Below, one piece after another: positions 1-7,158 of a stretch of DNA of 64,000 bases. Where the stretch lies: the NCBI GenBank assembly GCA_963677695.2, contig CAXXUJ010000001.1, positions 868,001 through 932,000 of the forward strand, written 5' to 3'. The notes under the pieces were generated by a model. It was not told where the DNA came from. It searched no databases and worked only from the letters and a program-made list of their open reading frames with translations. The stretch comes from SABI01 sp963677695 (GTDB lineage: Bacteria > Spirochaetota > Spirochaetia > Sphaerochaetales > Sphaerochaetaceae). Both the position numbers and the translations under genes were made by a program. Each line of letters begins with the position of its first letter. The stretch's first letter is position 1.

Positions 1-33
1 CCCTTGGGAAAAATCTCCTTTATCGCTCATTCT

Positions 34-729
34 CTATACAAGCATATCAAGAACCCACTGCGGAGCCAGGTTCGGAAGAGGTGTCCCGTTTTTTCTTGCC
101 TCTCGGTAATCTGCGATAGTTTTCGTCCGCTTGTGCTCGTATTCCAGCTTTTCTTCGGCTTTCTCAAGAACAACGGAAATGAACTCTCTAGGAATAACAC
201 AGACTCCGTCTGAGTCCCCGACTACTAGGTCGCCAGGGTCAACTTTTACTCCGCCACAGAATATAGTGGTATTGATATTTCCTTCATTTTTTTTAATCGG
301 ACCTCTGGGCATGAATCCTTTGCTGTACACAGGAAAACCGAGCTCGATATTTCCGTCGCGGTCTCTCGTGTATCCATCAATAACAACGCCCTCGAATCCA
401 GCAGCCTGACAGGCTCCCATGATCAGATCGCCAAGATAGGCTCTCCCATCATAGCCTTTACCGTCGATCACCATAACATATCCATCACCCGGCTGACTGT
501 AGCTGGCAACATGAATCGGAAAATTATCACCTTCCTGTGTTTCCACAGTTAGAGCCGTACCGACAACAAACATTCCTCTGTCTACAGGATTGATATCAGC
601 TGACATACAGCCCCCGTTCGGGATATCAATGTCAGCAGCTTTCGCTCCATCGAGGAGGAGAGCCACACCAAGGTTCCTGCAACGGGCTATAACACTCTCA
701 TCGAGGAGAGGGGCACACGTGTTCATCAT
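34..729 (-). CDS. RraA/HMG-CHA aldolase family protein (GalC-like)
   Basis: This 231-residue protein has the RraA fold used by 4-hydroxy-4-methyl-2-oxoglutarate / 4-carboxy-4-hydroxy-2-oxoadipate (CHA) aldolases and by RNase E inhibitor RraA. The central GVVIDGYTRD stretch carries the Arg-Asp pair that binds substrate and metal in the aldolases, and the downstream DLVVGDSDGVCVIP motif is typical of the family. The GalB-like hydratase in the same operon makes the aldolase role (CHA to pyruvate plus oxaloacetate) more likely than RNase E control. It is the last gene of a seven-gene minus-strand operon and starts with two consecutive ATGs. The exact substrate is inferred. Confidence 0.8.
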   Translation of the reverse strand: MMNTCAPLLDESVIARCRNLGVALLLDGAKAADIDIPNGGCMSADINPVDRGMFVVGTALTVETQEGDNFPIHVASYSQPGDGYVMVIDGKGYDGRAYLGDLIMGACQAAGFEGVVIDGYTRDRDGNIELGFPVYSKGFMPRGPIKKNEGNINTTIFCGGVKVDPGDLVVGDSDGVCVIPREFISVVLEKAEEKLEYEHKRTKTIADYREARKNGTPLPNLAPQWVLDMLV

Positions 730-744
730 CTTTTCTATCCCTTT

Positions 745-1515
745 CTATTTAACCATCGGCTTGTATAAGCCCTTAGTGTTTTTTCTCAGCCTTGCAAGGT
801 TTTCTATGAATTCCTTGTTTGACATATGTTTGGCCATATCGTATTTTTCTTCATGAACCAAATCTTCAAGAGGAAGACGCCATCCGCCGGGCGGAAGATT
901 TACCGCCGGATAGCCGATCGGAATCAACGTATGCGCCATCATTGGTTCGGGCAATTCAAGTATCTCCTTGAACGGGCCCTGCGTATGAATCGTCATCCAC
1001 TGGGAAGTGAGTCCCAGTGACTCTGCGGCAAGATGAATCAACATGGAGGTATTTGACAGTCCATCTGTAAGGTGGGTCTGGTCTAGACCCATCGTATGAC
1101 CGCCCATCACAGTCCCCCATTGCTTGCGCCCGTCACCAACAACAGCGATAATGACGGGAGCTTCACTCCAAAGCCGTCTGGTCTGTTTGATTCTCAGCCC
1201 CTCATCCGGATCATCACAGTCTACCGAATAGCCATTATGCCGATATTCAGGACATCTCATCTGTTCAAGCCACCACATAAGATCCATATCTATTGAACAG
1301 TAGGCATCAAATAGTTTCTTTCTCACTTCAGGGCTTTTTATGACAATGTAGCTCCACGGTTGAGAGTTCGCCCCGGAGGGTGCCCAGCGAGCAATCTCCA
1401 GAATCATATCTACATATTCCGCTGGTACCGGCTTGTCGCTGAAATTACGACATGTTCTTCTGTGCTTAGCGATATCCAGCAGGATTTCGTATTTTTCGTT
1501 CAATTGCTCGCTCAT
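745..1515 (-). CDS. Nitroreductase-family protein
   Basis: This 256-residue FMN-dependent nitroreductase-fold protein begins with the family signature RRTCRNFSDKPVP, followed by ARWAPSGANSQPWSYIVI, the usual FMN-contacting start. The long insertion around residues 85-130 (WWLEQMRC...) is not in the smallest members. It lies 15 bases downstream of the TctC gene and 15 bases upstream of the RraA-like gene, so it belongs to the same operon. Family members reduce nitro compounds, quinones, enoates or flavins with NAD(P)H. Its role here may be reduction of an unsaturated intermediate, but the sequence does not say which. Confidence 0.85.
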   Translation of the reverse strand: MSEQLNEKYEILLDIAKHRRTCRNFSDKPVPAEYVDMILEIARWAPSGANSQPWSYIVIKSPEVRKKLFDAYCSIDMDLMWWLEQMRCPEYRHNGYSVDCDDPDEGLRIKQTRRLWSEAPVIIAVVGDGRKQWGTVMGGHTMGLDQTHLTDGLSNTSMLIHLAAESLGLTSQWMTIHTQGPFKEILELPEPMMAHTLIPIGYPAVNLPPGGWRLPLEDLVHEEKYDMAKHMSNKEFIENLARLRKNTKGLYKPMVK

Positions 1516-1530
1516 TTTCAGACCCTTCCT

Positions 1531-2478
1531 TTAAAGGTAACTTATATACTTCATGACTGTTTCGAAGTATTCATCATCGAGTGCCTGGTAATCTTCGCCG
1601 AATCTCAGGTCAAGGTTGACACCATTGGTCTTTGCATAATCCTTGAACGAATCCTGAGCAGTAGCAGATTTAAATGCCTCGATGAGTTTCTGAACCACAT
1701 CAGCAGGAGTCTCTGGAGGAGCCACTACTCCGCGTCTCATCACCAGGAACGGGAAAGTGTATCCCTGTTCGACGATTGTCGGAACATCTGGAATAATATC
1801 AAGTCTGTCCGTAGCGAGGAGAGCGATATTCTTCACTTTATCGTTGTTTACTGCTGTATCGTATGCTGTAACAGTGAAGGTAACATCACCATTCATTACT
1901 GCAAGAGTACAGGGAGAAGATCCATTATAAGGAACTTCATTGTAGTCGATTCCAAGCGTGTCAGCCATGATACGGCTCTGCAGGAACATAGCTCCGCCGA
2001 TTCCCGAGTTTGCATTTGAAGCGGTATTAGTCTTACAGTACTCAATAAGATCTGCAATGTTGTTGATGGGAGAATCAGCTTTCACAAGAACGGCATATGG
2101 TGCGGCATCAAATACTGCGATATGCTGCATCTCTTTAATGGTGAAATCACAATCCTTTGAAATCTGAGTAACAGTTGTCAGTGGGGAAGAGTGTGCCAGA
2201 AGTGTATATCCATCTGCATCAGAACTCCACACATAATCAGCTGCAAGCTTTCCACCTGAGCCAGCCTTGTTTTCTACAACAATTGATGTCTTGAGGGCTT
2301 TCTGCAACTCTGGCTGAAGCTGACGAATGAACAGGTCTGGACCAGACCCAGCGGCTGATTGTCCTACAATGTGAATCGGCTGAGTAGGCCAGTTAGAGGT
2401 CCCTTCCTGCTCGCCATTAGCGAATACTGTACTGGCTGCAGCTAACAGCACCATGAGAATGATAAGTGTTTTTTTCAT
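1531..2478 (-). CDS. TctC/Bug-family periplasmic solute-binding protein
   Basis: This is the extracytoplasmic binding subunit of a tripartite tricarboxylate transporter. A signal peptide (MKKTLIILMVLLAAASTVFA) precedes a mature domain with Bug-family features: WPTQPIHIVGQSAAGSGPD near the N-terminus and VVENKAGSGGKLAADYV. The ATG chosen has an AAGGAG site seven bases upstream; a start 21 bases earlier would put the Shine-Dalgarno inside the gene. The TctA and TctB genes lie upstream in the operon. The ligand is probably a di- or tricarboxylate linked to the GalB/aldolase chemistry; this is inference. Confidence 0.92.
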   Translation of the reverse strand: MKKTLIILMVLLAAASTVFANGEQEGTSNWPTQPIHIVGQSAAGSGPDLFIRQLQPELQKALKTSIVVENKAGSGGKLAADYVWSSDADGYTLLAHSSPLTTVTQISKDCDFTIKEMQHIAVFDAAPYAVLVKADSPINNIADLIEYCKTNTASNANSGIGGAMFLQSRIMADTLGIDYNEVPYNGSSPCTLAVMNGDVTFTVTAYDTAVNNDKVKNIALLATDRLDIIPDVPTIVEQGYTFPFLVMRRGVVAPPETPADVVQKLIEAFKSATAQDSFKDYAKTNGVNLDLRFGEDYQALDDEYFETVMKYISYL

Positions 2479-2523
2479 TTTTTTCTCCTTTTCTCTCACT
2501 TGTTTAATTTAAAATACCTGCAT

Positions 2524-4008
2524 CTAGGCATGTAAATTCTTTTTATTACGCGCTCGCTGTTTTACCAGCGGGAAAACAATCACAAAGACAAGCAATATAA
2601 ACAATGCCAGAGTGATAGGTCTGGTGAATATGAAGGACATGTTTCCGTAGATAATCAGAGATCTACCGAGGTTTGACTCTGCCGTAGGTCCGAGAATCAG
2701 TCCAAGTACGAAACAGACCATTGGATATTTAGCTTTTTTCAGATAATACCCAAGGATTCCAAATACAATGGTGATGACAACGTCGAAAAGATACCCTCTA
2801 ATCGAATATGCTCCCAGTGAACACAGAACAATGATAGACGGGACTAGAATCTGGTAAGGAACCACGGTAACCTTCGCGAAGAACCTCAGGAGCGGAAATC
2901 CAATCACTACAATGGCGAAACATGTCCACACAAGTCCCCAGAAGAAGGTATACAGTGTCGGTCCGGCATCAAGAAACAGTCTCGGTCCTGGCACAATGTT
3001 ATGAATCATCAACAGTCCCATGAGAACAGCAGCAGAAGGGCTACCCGGAATACCGAATGAAAGGGTCGGAATAATCGCACTCCCGATCGTTGCATTATTG
3101 GCAGCCTCTGGTGCAATAACTCCCTTAATATTTCCCTGACCAAAGGTATCACCATCCTTCTCAGTAGCCTGGGCAGTCGTGTATGCCAGCATACTTGCAG
3201 CACTACCGCCTGCTCCCGGTGTAACCCCAAGAAGGACTCCCATCAAAGCCGACCGTACTGTTATTTTCCAGTTCGTGAAACAGGCTTTGACACCTTTCAT
3301 CATATGTCCGCTGAGCTTAGTATTCCCTGAGATTGTCCGAGCCTCTTCAGCAAGAATTATGGCCTGTGACAATCCGAAGATCCCCACTGCTATCGTTATA
3401 AACTCAACACCGTCATCCAGGTATTTAATTCCGAAGGTGAACCTGTCCAGCCCTGTCATTTGATCACCACCTATAGTGGCAAGGGCCAACCCAAAGAATC
3501 CGATCAGCAGACCTTTCGATAGTGACTGATGAGAGGATGCTGCAATAATACCTAATCCGACCATGGCCATCATGAACTGCTCCGGCGCACCGAAGTAGAG
3601 AATAATCTTTGACATTAAGGGCGTGAGGAACATCAGTGCGAGACTCGAGAATAACGCACCTATCGACGAAGCAGTCAGTGATGCTCCGAGAGCTTCTCTG
3701 CTCTGTCCGTTTTTAGACATGGGGAAGCCGTCGAAACATGTCGCAGTATTGGTCGGTGTCCCTGGAATACCTAAAAGAACAGAGGTGATTGAGCCCCCAT
3801 ACATAGCTCCCTGATAAATGCCTGCGGCAAGGAGAAGAGCGTGAGTCGTATCCATACCATAGGTAAGGGGTATCAGCAGAGCAATTCCTGCAGTAGGGCC
3901 GAGGCCGGGCAGAGCACCGATGATAATACCAGCGAAAGTGCCGATAACCATAAACATGAGATTGAATGGTATTACTGATGATAAGAAGCCACCAAGAAGT
4001 CCAGACAC
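2524..4008 (-). CDS. Tripartite tricarboxylate transporter, large membrane subunit TctA
   Basis: A 494-residue polytopic membrane protein with the TctA hallmark IIIGALPGLGPTAGIALLIPLTYGM near the N-terminus (residues about 28-52) and the second conserved block with PGAGGSAASMLAY and GSAIIPTLSFGIPGSPSAAVLMG around residues 265-330. It forms the transport channel with TctB. The start is GTG, five bases after an AGGAGG site. It is nine bases downstream of TctB and 45 bases upstream of TctC. Confidence 0.93.
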   Translation of the reverse strand: MSGLLGGFLSSVIPFNLMFMVIGTFAGIIIGALPGLGPTAGIALLIPLTYGMDTTHALLLAAGIYQGAMYGGSITSVLLGIPGTPTNTATCFDGFPMSKNGQSREALGASLTASSIGALFSSLALMFLTPLMSKIILYFGAPEQFMMAMVGLGIIAASSHQSLSKGLLIGFFGLALATIGGDQMTGLDRFTFGIKYLDDGVEFITIAVGIFGLSQAIILAEEARTISGNTKLSGHMMKGVKACFTNWKITVRSALMGVLLGVTPGAGGSAASMLAYTTAQATEKDGDTFGQGNIKGVIAPEAANNATIGSAIIPTLSFGIPGSPSAAVLMGLLMIHNIVPGPRLFLDAGPTLYTFFWGLVWTCFAIVVIGFPLLRFFAKVTVVPYQILVPSIIVLCSLGAYSIRGYLFDVVITIVFGILGYYLKKAKYPMVCFVLGLILGPTAESNLGRSLIIYGNMSFIFTRPITLALFILLVFVIVFPLVKQRARNKKNLHA

Positions 4009-4017
4009 ATTCGCCTC

Positions 4018-4494
4018 CTAGAATATTAGCTTGTAGAGCAATCCCTTCGGCAGGAAAATATAAAGGGCATTGCTGAATACATAATAGATAATGATAAGAA
4101 CAACTGCTGCGGCCGTATTGACAACAACGAGTCTGTTCACTTTGAAGTACCAGGTGAAAGCCACTGTAAGCATCACCGATGAGATAATGAATCCAAAAAT
4201 CCACATAAGAATGACATATGCGACCAGCATCGCTGTAGTGATTCCATAGTTTCTGAGATTGTGGTGAACCGGTTTCGCCTGTTCACCAACACCCATCGTT
4301 TTCTGCTTTCTCACTGCTCTCACAATTTCAATCGAACTTGTGACAAAGACTACCGCAAAGCAGAATAAAGGATACTTCAGGGCCTTCATAGGAAGACCCT
4401 GAACAAATATGCCATCAAAAGCCATTGACGCCATGATAAGCATAATCACTATGGATAATATTGCCTCGAAAGGAAGCCTGTTGCTTTTTTCCAT
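4018..4494 (-). CDS. Tripartite tricarboxylate transporter, small membrane subunit TctB
   Basis: About 158 residues with four hydrophobic segments (starting FEAILSIVIMLIMASMAF, then YPLFCFAVVFVTSSIEIV, GITTAMLVAYVILMWIFGF and VVVNTAAAVVLIIIYYVF), the size and layout of TctB subunits. I chose the ATG with GGAG nine bases upstream rather than the GTG 15 bases earlier, which has no room for a ribosome site. It sits between the GalB-like gene and TctA. Confidence 0.85.
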   Translation of the reverse strand: MEKSNRLPFEAILSIVIMLIMASMAFDGIFVQGLPMKALKYPLFCFAVVFVTSSIEIVRAVRKQKTMGVGEQAKPVHHNLRNYGITTAMLVAYVILMWIFGFIISSVMLTVAFTWYFKVNRLVVVNTAAAVVLIIIYYVFSNALYIFLPKGLLYKLIF

Positions 4495-4512
4495 ACTATC
4501 TATCTCCACCTC

Positions 4513-5241
4513 TTACAGCAATTCAGTCGATACAACAGGAAATACACGCGCAAAACTTTCTGCGTATTTGTAGTCCTGACAACCGGATAATCTTCGTGCG
4601 TGATTTCCACGCATAAATGCCCGCTGTGTATAGTATTCAATAAGGTGTGACTGAGCTTTAAAACATTTCATAGCGGCTACTTTCTTTTCATACGCATCAG
4701 TAATATCTACAAATTGACCCGGCACATAGTTTGAAAGCTCCGTCTGATGTGGTTCGAATCCATAGATCTGCATCTGTTTTGTAGCCTTCGTTCCTTCTAC
4801 TCTGACACCATTGGAATTGGACATTACAGAGCAACGGAAGACCAGGTCACTCACGGCGTTATGATCGGGATTCAGAACATCAAACCGATCGTGAGAGATG
4901 ATATAATCCGGTGCAAATTCTCTTATTTTAAGAACCAGTCTCTCTTCCAACTCAGAATCGACAACAATGGGGTAATCACTATAATCCCAGAATTCAATAT
5001 TGTGGACTCCCAGTATCTCTGCAGCTGCTGTGGTTTCACCCTTCCTGATCGTCTTTACGCTATCTGCAGTTGCTCCCTGCTGCTTCCATAGGTCATTAGA
5101 TTCCCCACGAACTCCGAATGTAAGAACAACCACACAGACTTCGGCACCTTCCTCCACATACTTGGCAATAGTACCGCCGCTTCTCCAGACGTAATCTGCA
5201 GCATGGGCGGATACGACCAGAAGTTTCTTTCCTTTGATCAT
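4513..5241 (-). CDS. galB: PIG-L-fold hydrolase resembling 4-oxalomesaconate hydratase GalB
   Basis: The N-terminus reads VVSAHAADYVWRSGGTI, where ordinary PIG-L deacetylases have AHPDDE: the metal His and second Asp remain, but the Asp that acts as base in MshB-type deacetylases is Ala. This AHAAD variant, together with YGFEPHQ and the C-terminal QSHLIEYYTQRA block, matches GalB, the zinc-dependent hydratase converting 4-oxalomesaconate to 4-carboxy-4-hydroxy-2-oxoadipate in gallate and protocatechuate-4,5 catabolism (compared from memory). The RraA-like aldolase that would perform the next step is in the same operon. The ATG chosen has GAGG six bases upstream; a GTG 12 bases earlier is the alternative. 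No ring-cleavage genes are nearby. Confidence 0.75.
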   Translation of the reverse strand: MIKGKKLLVVSAHAADYVWRSGGTIAKYVEEGAEVCVVVLTFGVRGESNDLWKQQGATADSVKTIRKGETTAAAEILGVHNIEFWDYSDYPIVVDSELEERLVLKIREFAPDYIISHDRFDVLNPDHNAVSDLVFRCSVMSNSNGVRVEGTKATKQMQIYGFEPHQTELSNYVPGQFVDITDAYEKKVAAMKCFKAQSHLIEYYTQRAFMRGNHARRLSGCQDYKYAESFARVFPVVSTELL

Positions 5242-5253
5242 GCTTTTCCTCAC

Positions 5254-6138
5254 TTACTTATTCAAAAGCCGTCGTGGATTATCTCGAACCATCTTGAAAA
5301 TATCTTCATCCGAGAAACCATTCGCTGACAGATCTTCACAATACTTCTGGAGACCTTCATCAGGATAAAGTGCAGTCTTCTGTCCCAGATCCGTTGAAAG
5401 GACAACATGGTCTGCCCCGATCGCTCTGATCTGCTCAAGTTCATCCTCGAAAGTAGATTTTCCTGTAGCGTAAGTTGTATAACAATGCTCCATATACGCA
5501 CCGTACTCAGCAAGCTTCTTCTGTTCTTCGATCGTATAGTAGGTATTCGGGAAGGTGACATGCGTGATGATGATTTTCTTCACTCCGCGTTTAGCAGCCT
5601 CCGGCACCAGGGCGAAAGTTTCTTCATGTGTAAGATGGCTTGTTGCGAGAATAATGTCATACTTTGCAATAACGTCCAGAACTTGAAGGACCTCCTCTTT
5701 CAGAGACCCGTTTTCATCCAGAAGATAAATATTCGGATTCGAAATCCCCTCTTCCTTCAGATCCATCACAATCTTCGCCCAGTAAGGCAAAACCTTGCAA
5801 CGGTCACTATATATGTAGTTTCTTTCGTTCTCACTGTCACAGGTTGGGAACCAGACCAGCTTGATCCCTGACCGGCAAGCCATTTCAACTGCTGATGGAT
5901 TCATTCCGCCAACAGAGCTATTAAGTGTCAGAGTCCCGATTGCTTCACATTCAGGATACATCGTGTTGATGAGAATCGCTCTTTCAGAAGTACAGAAATA
6001 ATGAGATTTTATGGCATAGCCCGCCATTCCTGACGCAACGACCCGTTGAGCCATTTCAATATCATCCATTCTGCGAGCAAGCACGTCCGGTGCTGAGTGG
6101 ATGTGCAAATCATATGCACCTTCAATATAATTTTTCAT
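5254..6138 (-). CDS. DUF6282 family metal-dependent hydrolase-like protein
   Basis: A 294-residue protein starting with YDLHIHSAPDVLARR, the HxH metal motif of PHP/amidohydrolase-like barrels. Later candidate ligands are in ATSHLTHEE (residue about 165), IIITHVTF (about 190) and VVLSTDLGQ (about 250). This matches DUF6282, whose members have no firmly known reaction. It is the first gene of the operon (GGGAG five bases before ATG), so it may hydrolyse a lactone or other precursor of the acid handled by the GalB-like enzyme. That role is inference. Confidence 0.75.
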   Translation of the reverse strand: MKNYIEGAYDLHIHSAPDVLARRMDDIEMAQRVVASGMAGYAIKSHYFCTSERAILINTMYPECEAIGTLTLNSSVGGMNPSAVEMACRSGIKLVWFPTCDSENERNYIYSDRCKVLPYWAKIVMDLKEEGISNPNIYLLDENGSLKEEVLQVLDVIAKYDIILATSHLTHEETFALVPEAAKRGVKKIIITHVTFPNTYYTIEEQKKLAEYGAYMEHCYTTYATGKSTFEDELEQIRAIGADHVVLSTDLGQKTALYPDEGLQKYCEDLSANGFSDEDIFKMVRDNPRRLLNK

Positions 6139-6182
6139 ATTTTCTCCCTGTTTTCTTATAGTAGAGACAGAATGTAGACAAA

Positions 6183-6193
6183 TTGTTGAACAA
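6183..6193. promoter_or_regulatory. Candidate GntR operator, site 1
   Basis: TTGTTGAACAA is a near-perfect palindrome. It sits next to a minus-strand promoter for the DUF6282-to-RraA operon (TTGTCT at 6176-6181 and TATAAG at 6155-6160, 15 bases apart, both on the minus strand). A second copy is at 6313-6323. Confidence 0.5.
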
Positions 6194-6312
6194 CTATGTA
6201 TTGCATTTTATCCTTTAAATCGCTGTTGTCAAGCAGTATTTTAACTTTTTCTCAAATAAATACCTTGACAGATACCCGTTTATACCCGAAATTAGATGGT
6301 ATAAAGCAATGA

Positions 6313-6323
6313 TTGTTCAACAT
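6313..6323. promoter_or_regulatory. Candidate GntR operator, site 2
   Basis: TTGTTCAACAT is the second copy of the TTGTTSAACAW motif. It lies just downstream of a TATAAA -10-like element (6300-6305), at the expected transcription start of the GntR gene, a position suited to autorepression. The two sites bracket the divergent promoter region. Confidence 0.5.
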
Positions 6324-6361
6324 AATTATTAGCCATTCTGTTAAAAAAGGGGAATGGGAGC

Positions 6362-7009
6362 ATGAGAGAAGATACAAAAAGCTATAAAATCTATAAGGAT
6401 CTCAAGAATGAAATAATGAGGGGTGACTATCCCCCATCATTTTCACTGACAGAAATTGAACTTGCAAACAGGTTCGGAGCTTGCAGAAACACGATAAAGA
6501 AAACACTGTTAATGCTGGAAGCTGATAGACTTGTCACCATGGAGAGAAATAAGGGTGCTAAGATAAAAAACTTCTCTGTAGATGAAGTCCTTGAATTTCT
6601 GGAAGTCAGGGAGGAGCTGGAAAGCTTCATCATCAGAAATGCAATTAGAAATATAACGGAAGACCAAGTGTCAGAATTGTCTACTCTTCTTGAAAAAATG
6701 AAAAGACTGAAAGAAGAGAAAGACCTTATCACCTATAGTGAATGCAACAGACTGTTTCATGGAGTCATCTATGATGCTTGCAGCAATAAAACAGCTGTTG
6801 ACCTGACATTGAACCTCAAGGATCAGATGAAAAAATACAATGGAAAAACTATTCTTGCTCCTGGCAGGGATAACTCCTCGATGGAAGAACACACCAAAAT
6901 TCTTGAAGCAATAAAGAAAAGGGATGAAAAAACAGCAGAGCTCTATATGAGAATTCATATACGGAATGTTGCAAACACCTTTAAAACATATTATTCGCTA
7001 TTGTTTTAG
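6362..7009 (+). CDS. GntR-family transcriptional regulator (FCD type)
   Basis: A 215-residue regulator with an N-terminal winged helix-turn-helix (SLTEIELANRFGACRNTIKKTLLMLEADRLV, written here as one continuous helix-turn-helix at residues about 27-57) and an all-helical C-terminal ligand domain beginning LEVREELESFIIR, typical of the FadR/FCD branch. It is divergent from the TTT/GalB operon with two TTGTTSAACAW sites in the shared 223-base spacer, so it probably controls that operon and itself. The effector is likely a carboxylic acid from the pathway. Confidence 0.85.
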   Translation: MREDTKSYKIYKDLKNEIMRGDYPPSFSLTEIELANRFGACRNTIKKTLLMLEADRLVTMERNKGAKIKNFSVDEVLEFLEVREELESFIIRNAIRNITEDQVSELSTLLEKMKRLKEEKDLITYSECNRLFHGVIYDACSNKTAVDLTLNLKDQMKKYNGKTILAPGRDNSSMEEHTKILEAIKKRDEKTAELYMRIHIRNVANTFKTYYSLLF

Positions 7010-7015
7010 CTAAAA

Positions 7016-7136
7016 CAACTGACTTGCGATTTTCTGACTGTAAAGGAAATCGTTTCGCCAGGGAGCGACAGACGAGAAGAAGTATCAATTTCTTTTGCAC
7101 CGGATCGTCATCATCCGCTCCTTCCCAACTCAGTTG
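7016..7136 (+). other. Structured 5' leader of the molybdoenzyme gene
   Basis: The 149-base spacer before the molybdopterin oxidoreductase can fold. CAACTGA (7016-7022) pairs with TCAGTTG (7130-7136) to close it. A nine-pair stem joins 7026-7034 to 7045-7053. CGGAT (7101-7105) pairs with ATCCG (7113-7117). The closing helix ends ten bases before the AAGGAG ribosome site. The first hairpin could instead be a weak terminator of the GntR gene. I do not recognise a known riboswitch class. Confidence 0.35.
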
Positions 7137-7158
7137 ACTCTGGAAAAGGAGAACCAGT

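Noticed and set aside
1360..2019. 219-codon plus-strand frame opposite the TctC gene
   Set aside because: Antisense to a well-supported gene; no ribosome site or family features.
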